From the NCBI GenBank assembly GCA_022494885.1, contig JAGVSM010001282.1, positions 62,001 through 126,000 on the forward strand: DNA of 64,000 nt, given 5' to 3'. This DNA comes from Micrasema longulum (Eukaryota; Arthropoda; Insecta; Trichoptera; Brachycentridae). The position numbers and the translations under genes are program-made. Below the pieces are notes generated by a model. It was not told the DNA's origin and did not search any database. It worked only from the letters and a program-made list of their open reading frames with translations. Shown here piece after piece: positions 21,500-32,569 of this stretch; positions within the stretch are counted from its first letter, which is position 1, and every line of letters begins with the position of its first letter.

Positions 21500-23280
21500 T
21501 TAAAAAGAGTATCAACTTAATGTAAACAAATTTTATTTATTTAAATCATTGTACATATCCTTTTTTGTATTACTAAATACTGTTTTTTAACCAAATCTAT
21601 TTCAACTTATTATTTTATTTTGTCGTATTTCTTTACCTAATATAATATACTATCTTCTTACTGCATGTTTTTATATGTGTATCGTTTGTATACCTGTATT
21701 TTACCACTACATGTAAATGCCCCGAATCAGGGTTGCATTCGCAAAATATTCAATGTCGGTACGATTTTTTTTGTTTTTTTTTTTTTACAATAGTAAAATA
21801 TTGGGGTTAGGCCTGCCAGCTTGGGTGTGAAACTAATTTATGTTTCTTTTATCTTTTTAAAGTAACATTATAAAAATACTGTCCGTAATTGCTATTTTCT
21901 GATGTCTGATTATCTGGCTGATGTGAGGGTGTAGAAACAAAAATAAACATTTCAATTGCCCAAACTAATGATATTATCAACAATAACTACTTAAATCATT
22001 CTACAATATTTAATCAATAAGTCTTAGAACCTTTTTTTATACAAAATAAATTTAAACACTTAACAATAAAATGAAATATTATGAACAAACTAATATTGTT
22101 TCTCTCATTATAAGTTTAACAAAAATGTTACTAACGGATTGTTTTCCGAAATGGGTGGTTTTGCTAATTTAGTTCGTGCATCGTCTACAGTTATGTCTTG
22201 CAAACAGTTAAGGCTATTGTTTTTTTTAATACATTAAATTAAAAGTAAGTATGCTAAGCAGTTTAAACGGTCCTTACGTGATTTTTTAACCTTTGGAAAA
22301 AAAGTAAGAATATTTCATATTTTTGAAAATTGAAAAATGTTTTATAGAACCAGTACGCCCCTGCTTAGAATGTCATGCCTTCGTTTCGTAAATCTATCAA
22401 AATCGTATTTCGCTCTCGTTTCCGCTACATACGAACGAACACTCTGTGACTTTTGTGCTGACTCCTCAGAACGATTAAATGTTTTTCAAGTTGTGCAAAA
22501 AATTAACATTTTATTGTAATACCACAATTTTGTTAGAAATAAATTGTGTTTGTTAAATATGCACATAGTTCATAAGTCTTCAAAAAAATAATTTATTTTT
22601 AGAAGCCAACCGATATTCATTATATTATGGTCCAGTTATAACCCAAGTAAAAATCAACCTGTGAATAAAACAGACCGTAGATAAATTGGAGGCACGATCT
22701 GATACACTTTTCAACGCATTAACTGCTGACTAACGAATTATAAAAACGCCTTAATATATTTATTTGTACAGGTGATAAACGTTTTAATTATTAACAAAAA
22801 ATATGAATTCATACTAAGACACGATTGTATGATTATAAGTATTATTAGTTATAGTTAAAATAAGAATCAATAATTTATTTATCAATAACAAGGTTACATA
22901 TATTTCATAAAGTAGTGACGTATCCCAAACTCTATGAGTCCAAAGGCTCTGCTAGGATATAATAAAATGAATTAAAAAAACCCTTTTTGTATAACTAAAA
23001 AGAATACTTTTTCAAAATTTTAACTTTTAGGTACCTAGGTACTTCTGATTTTAAACTTTTAGGTCAATTATGACTCATAATTTATAATCAAACTACCGAC
23101 CCGTATGCTTATTGCTAAACTGTACGAGTATACTAACAGAACAGAGTTATTCTGTAATCGATCGCGTTTCGCTCAGTAAACGAAAAGTGCACTGTATATT
23201 CTGATGGAGAACTTGTGAGCGAAGCACGGCACGAAGCACCGAAGCTTCCCATCCACCTACCAGAAAATACATGAAGCAAA
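21500..23280. other. No gene seen
   Basis: AT-rich. The 60-codon plus frame at 22337-22519 has no recognisable content. A stretch at 22870-22970 with TTTATTTATCAATAACAAGG might be an antisense LINE terminus, but nothing else supports it. Confidence 0.35.
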
Positions 23281-23284
23281 ACCA

Positions 23285-24300
23285 AATGTGAACAAAATTA
23301 ATCAAATGTGAACAAAATCGTTAAATCGATCCAGAAAACCCGTCGTGTCAAAATATTTTATTGATAATGTATCCATTGAACAAGTCCATTATATTAAAGA
23401 CCTAGGCGTTACTTTTGATACTTAGTTAACTTCCTCACATCACTATGAAATTATCTTCAATAAGGCTATGAAAACGTTAGGTTTTGTTATACGTAACACT
23501 CAACATTTTCAAAATATTAAAACAATCGTTATTTTATTTTGTTTAATTGTAAGATCACAGCTAGAGTATGCATCTGCAGTTTGGAGTCCCACTTATAACT
23601 GCAACTCATTTGGTCTTGAACGACTACAAAGAAAAATTTTAAGACACATTCAATTTAAATTAGGTCTACCTGTGTCAGAAATAAATTATAGATCCCTGAT
23701 GACTGCTTTAAATTTACCGTTACTGTCAAGCAGGGGGACAGTAAATGACCTCTTGTTTATTTATAAATTATTAAATAATAAAATGGATTGCCCAGAACTG
23801 TTCACTTTAATAAACTTTCGTATTCCACATAGACCAACAAGACTATTTTATTTTATAGTCATCATCATGGTACTAATTATTCATGGAATTCACCAATTAT
23901 TCGCATGCAGTGCCTTGCAAATCAATACAGTGATGATTTAGATTTATTTTTGATGTAAACTTTTTAATTTTCCTTTTAAAGTACTTTTTATATTCTCTTC
24001 CTCTTTTTTAAAACTGCTATTTTCTTTAATTTACCTTCTTTTTTTCTAAGGAATAACCCTCTAAGCCTCTTTTTTAAGGCTTGCCAACAAGCGGTTCCTT
24101 TTATATGTGTAAATATTTATTTTTGTTACAAATGTAACATATTTTTTTATACTCATAAATACTGTTAACTTTTGTATTTTTTCTTTGATGTTTTTGTTCT
24201 TTTTTAATATTATGCTATTTTTTGTTGTTTTTTTTACTGGTTTTATTGTAATTATGTAATAAGATTCATGGACCTGTCAATAAACAAATAAATACAAAAA
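23285..24300 (+). mobile_element. LINE (Jockey-like) 3' part, family c
   Basis: Reads VSKYFIDNVSIEQVHYIKDL followed by GVTFDT and a stop. From 23468 a 157-codon frame continues with IVRSQLEYASAVWSPTYNC, LERLQRKILRHIQFKLGLP and LLFIYKLLNNKMDCPEL. These are the post-catalytic thumb/C-terminal motifs of Jockey-type RTs. A frameshift near 23850 ends the similarity. The 3' region ends with TCAATAAACAAATAAATACAAA at 24278-24299. 5'-truncated and inactive. Confidence 0.8.
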
Positions 24301-25285
24301 TACACACTCTCTCGCTCTCCTTACATGTAAAATAATTCAACAAGTTAAAAATTCAAATAAAATACTTTATTCAATATGACATTATTTAATAAATAGAAGC
24401 ATTCATTATTGGACTATTAAATTGTATGCACATTCAAACTTTTTTAGAAGATAATATCTTAATAGTATATAGTGTAAACTTAATTCACAATATGTGAATT
24501 TTAGGTAGAAAATTTACAGGTTATCTTAGAGTAAATTACAAGAAAATACTTTCAATCGTGAATTTTACAAGCAAATGTATATGTTATCTTATAAGGATAA
24601 ATTACAATAAAATATTGTCAATTCATAACTTCTAAAAAAAATCTGCAGATTTTTATGGAAAATAAAACCTACTTAATTTATGAATGTATAATTCAAACTC
24701 ATACAGCAGAAAACTTAAATTTTGAAAAGAAACATTTATAATTTGATTACATTAGACCAATACTAAATTGCAGAGTTTAAATATTAAAAGTGTTAGTGGG
24801 TTAATTATTATTCAAAATATAAATTACACATTACGTTGAGCTTGACTGATTGGCGATGAATCCTGAATTTAAACCACTTATACAAAATGTGAAATTAGTT
24901 CAAATAATTTTGTTGTAAATCGGTCCAAAAACGTAATTTCGCAACTCGCTCGTATAATAAACTCTCGTGCGGGGTGCGGGGTGCGGGGTTCTTCAACTTG
25001 AGAAAAAAAGACGATTTCGCCTCACGGCTCATCCATTTTCGTCTTTGAAACTATCAGTAAACCTCGTGAAAGCAGATAATCGTGGCGTCAGCGTCGAAAT
25101 ATTCGAATTAAATATTACATGTTTGTTAAGCAAAAAGCAATGTAATGGTCATCAGATTCTACCAGGATCATTTGAATTCAAGATGGAATTTTAGCATTAT
25201 TTTTTATATCTGAAATAATCTCACAAGTGCACTTCAACATGTGCGTAAGAACATATTGAAAAATAATTTGAGGTAGAATTATAAC
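24300..25285. other. No gene seen; small tandem repeat
   Basis: AT-rich, with three copies of TGCGGGG in tandem at 24968-24988. The 75-codon plus frame at 24967-25194 is not recognisable as a protein family. Confidence 0.4.
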
Positions 25286-25289
25286 GAAC

Positions 25290-25925
25290 CTGTTTTGAAT
25301 ATTATAATAATGGATTTATTTTTAAATATATTATAAAATTTCATTTTAAACAATATTTTGAGTTTGTCCAAATTTTTGTAGACAAGGACTGGAGAAATTT
25401 GTTTCCTGGAATACGTGATTTTTCATTTCTTTATTTTGACATGTTAGACATAATTTAAATTGTACATTAGTGGATTTGTTGCCAAATAGCAACTTCTTCC
25501 AACCAACTGATAATGATGATGATTTTACTAAATAAAGGTATTATTTAGTTAATTTAGGTTTTTTTAAATTTAATTGCTCAAAAAACTTATAATTTTTTAA
25601 GTACTAATGTTGTTTCAATTTTTTTAATTAATAATAATAAATAGAAGAATATCTAGTTATTATCAACATTACTGTGTTATATTTATATTTAGAACATAAG
25701 ATTTTCTCCTAGTTATTGTTATCTTTTATTTAGAAATGTTATGTTTCCTTTTTCCTTTTTTGTTTTTTGTTTACTAATTTTTTTACTTCTAATTATTCTA
25801 TTATTTCATACTATGTACTACATGATTATTGTGAACTGCCGTGATTATTTCTGTAAATTATGATATTTTTGCAAAAGATTCTTTGAACCGTTGATGTATA
25901 AATAAGTAAATAAATAAATAAATAC
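25290..25925 (+). mobile_element. LINE-like 3' region, family d
   Basis: Ends in (AAATA)n at 25905-25925. The stretch 25395-25760 recurs in antisense at 54720-55110: TTTCCTGGAATACGTGATTTTT, TTGCCAAATAGCAACTTCTTCC, AACCAACTGATAATGATG and TTAGAACATAAGATTTTCTC all match. No protein fragment is certain, so the class (LINE) is inferred from the tail. Confidence 0.6.
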
Positions 25926-25929
25926 AAAG

Positions 25930-26600
25930 ATAATTATTCCTATATTATGTCACGATAATGAATATCAATAGATGAGATACTGATTCAAATAAACTCACCA
26001 ATAATTGCGTCCTTTAATGATACATTTTTTTGGAAAGCGTCCTAGGACCGCCTTTATCCGATAAGAAAAAAGCGTGTTAACTGTGCGTTCTCGGATAGCT
26101 CAAATTTCTTGCCATATAAAAAAATTGACTGGGTATTGAGAGTGCAAACGATTCGTGTGACGAAGTGCCTGCTTAAAATAATTTCGTCAAAATATCAATA
26201 TAGTGAATCTTTGTGTTGAAATACATATTGATTAAGAACATTTTAGTAAAATACTATGTACAAGTATACGAGTACAGACTGCCACAACGACTCTCTGCTC
26301 CACATTGGTTAGGTAAGGTTAGGTAAATTAGTGATATGTTTTATTACCTTTTTTATGCACTTAAGTTATTATGTAATAGTACTGTACAACAATTTAATTA
26401 TGTTGTAAACCTTTAAGTGTACCAAATTCATTTACGCATAAAAAAAATATATTACTTATTTACATAAAAATGTAAAAATATATGTTTTATTTAGTTTACC
26501 CATTGTAAATAGACAATTTTACAAAATACGGTTAATTTGCAATACCATGGTTTGCTTTGCATACAGTATGGAAAAATTTATTTCAATAAATTCTATTAAA
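25930..26600. other. No gene seen
   Basis: AT-rich, nothing recognised. Confidence 0.4.
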
Positions 26601-27075
26601 TTGCTACATATTTGAAAATATTATTTTATTTTATGATACCAACATTATATTCAAATTCCTAAATTCCATACAAGTCATGGTCAAAATAGCTTTGTCTTCA
26701 AAGATGTAAAAAATTATAATAATCTTCCCAGTGAACTAAAAACTATTAAAAAATATACATTAATAAATAAATTTAAAGTTAATCTAAAGAAATTTTTTGA
26801 ACACGTGTAAAAACAACATTAAATTTTAATTAGTATGAATGTATTATTGTTTTATGTTTTTTCTTTATATATTCTATGTTTTACTCGTATTTAAAATTAT
26901 ATAAACTCTTATAAATAAACAAATAAAACAGTGTAAGTCACTCTCAAAGCACAAGAGTTAGTCTCTTTTTTTGGAGAGTTACAGTGATAACATTTACTAG
27001 ATGTGTAAAAGTAGATATGTTGAGAATTTTACAAAAACATGTACTTTTTATGAATTTTTTTAATAAAATAAAAAA
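26600..27075 (+). mobile_element. LINE 3' end, family e
   Basis: The C-terminal coding piece FKDVKNYNNLPSELKTIKKY, then NKFKVNLKKFFEHV and a stop, is typical of the end of CR1/Jockey ORF2. After an AATAAACAAATAAAA stretch comes a conserved block (CAGTGTAAGTCACTCTCAAA ... TTAGTCTC ... GGAGAGTTACAGTGATAACATTTACTAGATGTG) and a second A-rich end at 27057-27077. The block recurs after the same tail at 30475-30850 (minus) and 59325-59620 (minus), so it belongs to the element's 3' untranslated region. Confidence 0.75.
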
Positions 27076-27154
27076 AATCCAAAACAATATACTATCTTAA
27101 GCTTTATACAAATGTGCGTAAAATATATATTAATACACTTGTTCCACACTTAAA

Positions 27155-27390
27155 ATTTGTTGCAAAAGAGAGGGAAAATATTTTTGAGAAGTTAATATGG
27201 TAGTCTAGACATTTACAGGGCTTGTGACCTGTCATTGGGTGATTTAAGTGGCCACTTTACACACTGTGTAACGTTAACCATTCTGCCCATGTTTAAACAT
27301 CCACATTGCCTCAACTCTTCCATCTGTTGGCTTAGTGAAGTAAAATAGTTGAAACCTACAAACATTTGAACATACTCAAAACATCACTCG
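27155..27390 (+). mobile_element. Foldback MITE family F, single-arm copy
   Basis: Left arm (GAGAGGGAAAATATTTTTG, GGGCTTGTGACCTGTCATTG), ACACACTGTGTAACGTTAACC, the unique segment to TAGTTGAAACCT, then the distal end CATTTGAACATACTCAAAAC. The stretch with GATTCATCCGG and the right arm are deleted. Confidence 0.8.
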
Positions 27391-27441
27391 TTTATAGTTC
27401 GCTTCAGTGGAAGATACATTTTAAGGTGTCTGTGTCAGTAT

Positions 27442-27625
27442 GTCGATTTGCTTGGCGTAAACGTGTCGCTCCCAAAAAAATTTAGCCGAAAATGGCAGAA
27501 AACAAATATTATTATTTAGTTCGTCTTTTAACAATTTACACTTTTTAACAAAATACATCTTTTTATAAAATTAATGACAGTTTTTGTGAATTCGCTCGTA
27601 ATAAACGTCCTCGCGTATTTATTTT
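27442..27625 (+). repeat. 5' extension shared with 61799-61982
   Basis: About 184 bp matching 61799-61982 at roughly nine bases in ten (GCCGAAAATGGCAGAAAAC, TTAGTTCGTCTTTTAACAATT, AATTCGCTCGTAATAAACGTC). In both places it runs without a break into a SINE1 head. It has no recognised coding content. See the SINE1 entries for the 3' continuation. Confidence 0.8.
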
Positions 27626-27881
27626 CGGCCTCGTGGTGGAATGGTTAGCGCGTTTGCCTACCATACAAGAGGTCTCGGGCTCGATTCTCAACACGGTTGA
27701 TATGAAATATTTATTTAAAAAGGGTGTTTTCACACTAGAATATTTCATAGTCCCTAGGCTGGTACCTGAAGCATAAGACTGGTCATCTTTTCTTCATGTG
27801 CCAAAATGATCAAGCTGCGATTGGTGTACTAATGCAGTGCCCCATGCACCATTAGGTGCGGAAAGGGAATGATGATAATGA
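27626..27881 (+). mobile_element. SINE1, near full length
   Basis: tRNA-like head with box A (CGTGGTGGAATGGTTAGCG) and box B (GGGCTCGATTCTC), then AAATATTTATTTAAAAAGGG, the ACTAGAATATTTCATAGTCCC block, ACCTGAAGCATAAGACTGG, GCGATTGGTGTACTAATGCAG, CACCATTAGGTGCGGAAAGG and a GATGATAATG tail. Transcription by RNA polymerase III is expected from the boxes; retrotransposition would need a partner LINE. The 3' end is also the end of the duplicated block. Confidence 0.85.
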
Positions 27882-28019
27882 AATATTCATTTTCGCAGCG
27901 CTCACGTGTGAACTGCAGCCGAATTGTCGTATTGTCCCGGCGCGGTGTTCTGCCCTGCGCGGTCGAGTCTGTTCACGGAGCTGGGACAAGACAATATTGT
28001 CATTTCTATTGTATTGTCC

Positions 28020-28300
28020 ACATGTAAACTTAAGGCTGAGACTTGCATTATCGACAAAATCAAGAACAAAGTGCTGCGTCGATTTGAACACGAAGAGCGA
28101 ATGGACAGTGAAAGAGCGGTTTAAAAGATCTACGATGCGAATGTTGGTGGATGTAAAAAACGAGGATGACAGAAAAAGACGTGGCCTGACCAAATGCAAC
28201 AATATTTCAAGATAAACAAGCCAAAAGTTGGAATAATCACCGCGCTTGCATGAGGAGATGTATGAATGTAAAGGAAGCGAGGTCTGTATGTCAAGACAGA
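28020..28300 (+). mobile_element. LINE ORF2 C-terminal remnant, RTE-like
   Basis: The plus strand reads DKIKNKVLRRFEHEERMDSE, then KIYDANVGGCKKRG and TWPDQM, with ACMRRCMNVKEARSVCQDR further on, over shifted frames. It matches the minus-strand element at 56985-57395 (DKIKKGSLRWFGHVDRMDDE). This is the C-terminal tail of an endonuclease/RT LINE. Both overlapping open frames at 27852-28215 are by-products of its GC-rich sequence. The GC-rich 27890-28020 upstream is not clearly part of it. Confidence 0.65.
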
Positions 28301-28432
28301 TGAAAGTAATATTTTATCCTCTATTGAAAATAATGCAAAATATATCAAATTTAACAACGTTTTGAGATTGACCAAACTTTTGTAGATTAGAACTAGATTC
28401 AACTCCTCAGGTAGCTGTTAATATGAAAATAT

Positions 28433-28680
28433 AACATCAGAGATAGAGAACATTTTAGAAAAGGGTATATAGAAGTCTAAACATCATTCGATCAGAAAAA
28501 TGGTTTCAGCTGTTAAATTTCACAAACATCAATAGGTGGAAGAATTGAAGAAATATATACAGAATGGTGAGTAAAGTGGCCACAGAAACCAGCCAATGAC
28601 AGATCATAGGCCCTGTAGATGCCTAGACTTCTATATTCCCGTCTCTTAAATGTTCTGCATCTGTGTTGTCACATATTAAT
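28433..28680. mobile_element. Foldback MITE family F, short palindromic copy
   Basis: Left arm much degraded (GAACATTTTAGAAAAGGGTATATAGAAGTCTAAACAT). Core in reverse orientation (GGTGGAAGAATTGAAGAAAT, CAGAATGGTGAGTAAAGTGG). Right arm clear (AACCAGCCAATGACAGATCATAGGCCC ... GCCTAGACTTCTATATTCCC). Like the 12097 copy, this is an inverted-core form. Confidence 0.7.
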
Positions 28681-29059
28681 GTACAGAGTTGTTAACACCA
28701 ACTGCACAATTACGATTTTACAATGCAAATTGACGTAATTTTTCTGTGAGAGCAAAATGTCATTTTTCCTTTCCTTTGTGTGGTCGTCTTCTCGTAGTAT
28801 ACCTTACACCTCGCTCTCAGCACACGAGGCTGGCTTCTTATTGTAATTTACGTGAAAACTGGCCTTACGTGAAGCAAGAGAGGCTTGGCCGACTATAGCC
28901 ACTACAAGCTGGACAGTGTTATGTGAAAATCACTCAACCACACCTCAGTGAGCTCGTTTAATTTTATGTTATTTTTTAATTGCATCGTTATTTTTATTTG
29001 AAAACAATAAACAACACATTAATATTATTATTACTTTGGATATCTTATTCATTCTTTAA

Positions 29060-29224
29060 TTATTCTCTTTTCGAACCTAATGACACATAGGGCACTGAAT
29101 TGGTACAGAAATCGCAGCGTATCTTGGTCATTTTTTGTTTCAAAGATGTAAGATGATTTGTTTTGCGCTTCAGGTGCCAGTCCAGAGACTATAAAATATT
29201 CTAGTTTAAACGAGTTTTCACTTA
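29060..29224 (-). mobile_element. SINE1, 3' portion
   Basis: Minus strand: CTAGAATATTTTATAGTCTCTG, GGACTGGCACCTGAAGCGC, ACGCTGCGATTTCTGTACCA and GTGCCCTATGTGTCATTAGG. The tRNA head is missing. It lies just upstream of the LINE at 29265. Confidence 0.7.
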
Positions 29225-29264
29225 GCATTTGAATTCACAAATACTCATGCATTTTATATTTGAA

Positions 29265-30350
29265 ATACTGTTTTTTTTTATATTCAATTTGTATAAACGA
29301 CCAACTTCCTACTAGCTTAAAAATCAAACAGTTTATAAATGCCGATGACACAGCCGTTGCTGCTCAGGAGGACACATTCTATATGGTTGAGGAAAATCTG
29401 TCTAAATCCCTGCAGATACTTAGAGACTACTGTATGGAAAATAACCTGCAACCAAATTCAAAAGAAAAACACAACTTTCTGCATTTCACCTGAGGAATAG
29501 GGAGGCTGCCAGAGAGCTGAACCTAGAATGGATGGAAAAGAAGATAGAAAATTGCAAATCACCGCAATACCTTGGGGTCACCCTTGATAGAACGCTAACG
29601 TATAAGAAGCACTGCATGTAAATTAACCAAAAGGTATTTGCAAGAAACAAAATAATACGTAAACTCACGGGGACCACATGGGGTGCAACGCCATCAGTAC
29701 TTAGAACTTTGACGCAAGGTTTGTGCATATCAGCTGCGGAGAATGCGTGTCCGGTGTGGCAAAAATCTGCCCACTCCAAACAGGTGGACATAGCAGTCCA
29801 TGAAATGTCACGAATATTTGCAGGATGCCTCGAGCCAACACCGACTGATAAAATATACCCAATCGTCGGAATCGCCCTACCACAAATTCGAAGAAGGACA
29901 GCCGCAGAAGCAGAGAGGTACAAACAAACCTACGATCCTAGACATCCCCTACACCACCATCAACCGACGGCCTCGCGTTTGAGATCTAGAAACATTTTTT
30001 TCAAAGCTACCTCCCCCGTTGTATCCTCACAACAGCGGAGAGAAGAACTATGGCAACAGGATCTTGAAGCGAGAACGTGGATGGATCCAAATGAGGGTAT
30101 CCAAGTAAGTGAACACCTACCATACTGCCTATGGATCGCCCTCAATAGACTGGTGGGTGTTACACAATGTAAAAAAAATCTCCAAAGGTGGGGGTACCTC
30201 TCTGGTGATGATGTATTGTGTGACCTAGGATGAAAGCCACCTACTGACAGGCCCGCTCATGGGAGAAGGCTGCACTCCTGAGGACCTAATTGTGGCAAAC
30301 GACAAGGCGATATCTGTCACCGCATATTGGAGTGGCAAAATATGATCCCA
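29265..30350 (+). mobile_element. LINE (Jockey-like) RT C-terminal half, best preserved
   Basis: A 5' piece (29260-29493) holds YSICINDQLP and the catalytic INADDTAVAAQE (normally YADD; here Asn replaces Tyr), then YCMENNLQPN. After a frameshift near 29480 the frame continues as HLRNREAARELNLEWMEK, YLGVTLDRTLTYKKHC, one stop, then AGCLEPTPTDKIYPIVGIALP, ALNRLVGVTQCKKNL and WGYLSGDD, stopping at 30231. A last piece in another frame (GCTPEDLIVANDKAISVT) reaches 30340. GC content is well above the flanks. Few lesions imply a younger insertion than its neighbours. It encodes the polymerase for target-primed reverse transcription, now inactive. Confidence 0.85.
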
Positions 30351-30474
30351 CCGGACACGCTAAGTAAGAAATTCAATATTTGATTTTTAAAAGAGCAGCA
30401 TACTTAAAATCAATGTTTTAATCATAGAGCTGATTTGTGAATAAAATACAAAAAAAAAAACAATAGAATGAGAC

Positions 30475-30850
30475 ATGTTTTTTTATTACTATACAATCTA
30501 CTTTTATAATTTTTTCAAAGTTAAAGCTGTTACTATCCAAAAAAGAAACTAGGTCTTACACTATTTTATTTCATTAATTTAGTAATTTGAAGTTATATAA
30601 TTTCGAATATACATGAGAAAAAAAGTTTAAATTATAAAAAATTAAAAACAAAAATAATGATTCAGTAATCTAATTAAAAATAGAAAGCTCTTGGGTTCAA
30701 AAAGTTTCTTTAAATTTACTTTGAATTTGTTGACTGGTATATTAGTTTTAATCGTTCTTAGTTTATCGGGGAGATTATTGTAATTATATAATTAGGGTCA
30801 CCGTTTTTATAAATGTTAAAATAATTCGCATAATCTTGTTGAAATCGTAG
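30475..30850 (-). mobile_element. LINE 3' end, family e, minus copy
   Basis: The minus strand reads YNYNNLPDKLRTIKTN, then VNKFKVNLKKLFE, matching the family e C-terminus at 26640. It continues with AATGAAATAAAATAGTGTAAG and TTTCTTTTTTGGATAGTAACAG, the same post-tail block as at 26935. 5'-truncated. Confidence 0.7.
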
Positions 30851-30854
30851 ATAT

Positions 30855-31740
30855 AATAATACGAGTAGATTGTTTAAAAGGTAACAGATATTTTTTCATG
30901 AAATTGTCGGTTGAATGATTCTTGCATGGCCCCGTCCAACTACATTAGCTAGTATCAACTTAAGTCAACTCTTTCTAGTATTAAGCACAGGAATCACATC
31001 ACAGATCATTATCGCGGTTTTCTGTTAACTATAACTGGAAGATCACGCTGTATAATTCACGGTACTTAACTACCGGTATCGTTGTGATCCAACTTCGACA
31101 AACAGGCTTTTCTGAAGTGAAACATAGCAGAGTCGGCTTTGGGAGATAATTTTCAAATTATAAAAATTTCTACATGTATTCTGAGACTCTACCGCTATAA
31201 GGATGTCCGAGAACTAAAGGTAAAGAAATAAAAGATTTTGCCATTGATGTCATGTCCGAACGCTCAGTCATGCCCAACGCGTATTTAGTCGTTCTTCGAC
31301 CGGCAGCCAGGCGTGACGTTTAGAATCGAAACAAAAATGCCCACTTGTGTCATGAAACGAAAAAACCTTTCGGGGGAACATTTCAAAACTGCCTGTGTAA
31401 CTTTTTATTGGTTAATATTTGTTCGTGGGTGATTAACAAAGCTTAAAACAATTAATATTCAAATAAAAATATTATTTTTTTTAAACGTCAAACTACGCCT
31501 AGCGTCGCAATTACGAAGCTCTTCTTAGTTACAGTGATGCACTGATAGGGATATGTTTTTAAAATATGAAAAACGTGAGTTAAATACATCCTTTTCGTTA
31601 ATACAACCATTTCGTTCCTAAAAATAAAATGAAAAAAAATGGTCGAAATTATAAGGAATTTAAAGTAAGAACCTAATTGGGATCCACCAATTGTGGTTTC
31701 TTTGATTTTTTAGATTAAAAAATGTAAATAAACATTAGAA
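30855..31740. other. No gene seen
   Basis: Mixed composition. No recognisable reading frame, RNA or repeat match. Confidence 0.4.
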
Positions 31741-31746
31741 AGAACA

Positions 31747-31999
31747 ATAGTGGTCAGCGCGTTACCCTACCATGCAAGTGGTCTCGGGTTCGATTCCCGA
31801 CATGCTTGTCATGAAATATTTATTTAAAAAGGTGTTTTTTTATACTAGAATATTTCATAATCCCTGGACTGGCACCTGAACCGTAAGACTGATCATCTTA
31901 CCTTCAAGTAACAAAAAAATTCAAGACAAGCTTCGATCGGTGTACCAATGCAGTGCCCTTTGCACCCATTAGGTGCGGAAAAGCAATGATGATAATGAT
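31747..31999 (+). mobile_element. SINE1, near full length
   Basis: Head slightly truncated (AGTGGTCAGCGCGTTACCC, box B GGGTTCGATTCCCGAC), full body (ACTAGAATATTTCATAATCC, TGGCACCTGAACCGTAAGAC) and tail (TGCACCCATTAGGTGCGGAA, then GATGATAATG). Upstream sequence is unrelated to the 27442 and 61799 extensions. Confidence 0.85.
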
Positions 32000-32334
32000 T
32001 ATGAAAACAACAATTGAAAAAAATATTTGTGTTAAAACCCTTTTTTATAGAATTACGTTTTTTTCTTGTTTTTAAGTAGAATGTTTCGGTTGTAAATATT
32101 CAATTGTTTCTACGGTATGTTTTTAGGAAAATTTGAAAGTCCATATCGGCCATTCGACTGCAAATCTCACAATGAGTATAACAAATATGTATGAACTAAA
32201 TTTAGTTATAATTGAGTTTTTTACAAATATGAAATAAAAAAATCGGTAAAACAATTACATGCCTTTAGAAAAAGAAGTACAAATAAAATATAAATCTTTT
32301 TTTTCACGTTCACTCTTTTACTGGCGTCAATATG

Positions 32335-32560
32335 CACGTAGACATCATTAGGACTCCTCGGGGAGACCCCATTGACAGCCAGAACTTTCGACTTCTCCCA
32401 TGTTTATCAAATTCTGCCGAATATTTACAGCCCGAAAAATATTAATGGCCTTCCAGGACAACGGGAGTCGGCAGATGTAAAAAAAGTGACAGCTTGGGTT
32501 TAAGCTTTTCAGAGGCGTCCACGGTACGTGTCTGAGCCATGTCCACCACTGTGATTTAAA
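32335..32560 (-). pseudogene. Coding-like fragment, unknown
   Basis: Minus strand, one frame: VDMAQTRTVDASEKLKP, LFLHLPTPVVLEGH, a stop, then CKYSAEFDKHGRSRKFWLSM. GC content is higher than the neighbours and only one stop interrupts some 75 codons, which is unusual for this window. I do not recognise the family. Candidates are a LINE N-terminal/gag-like segment or an exon remnant. Confidence 0.3.
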
Positions 32561-32569
32561 AAAACTTGT

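Noticed and set aside
27852..28215. Overlapping 116- and 119-codon frames on both strands as a gene pair
   Set aside because: They span the end of a SINE1 copy and a LINE C-terminus; the frames are by-products of GC-richer sequence.
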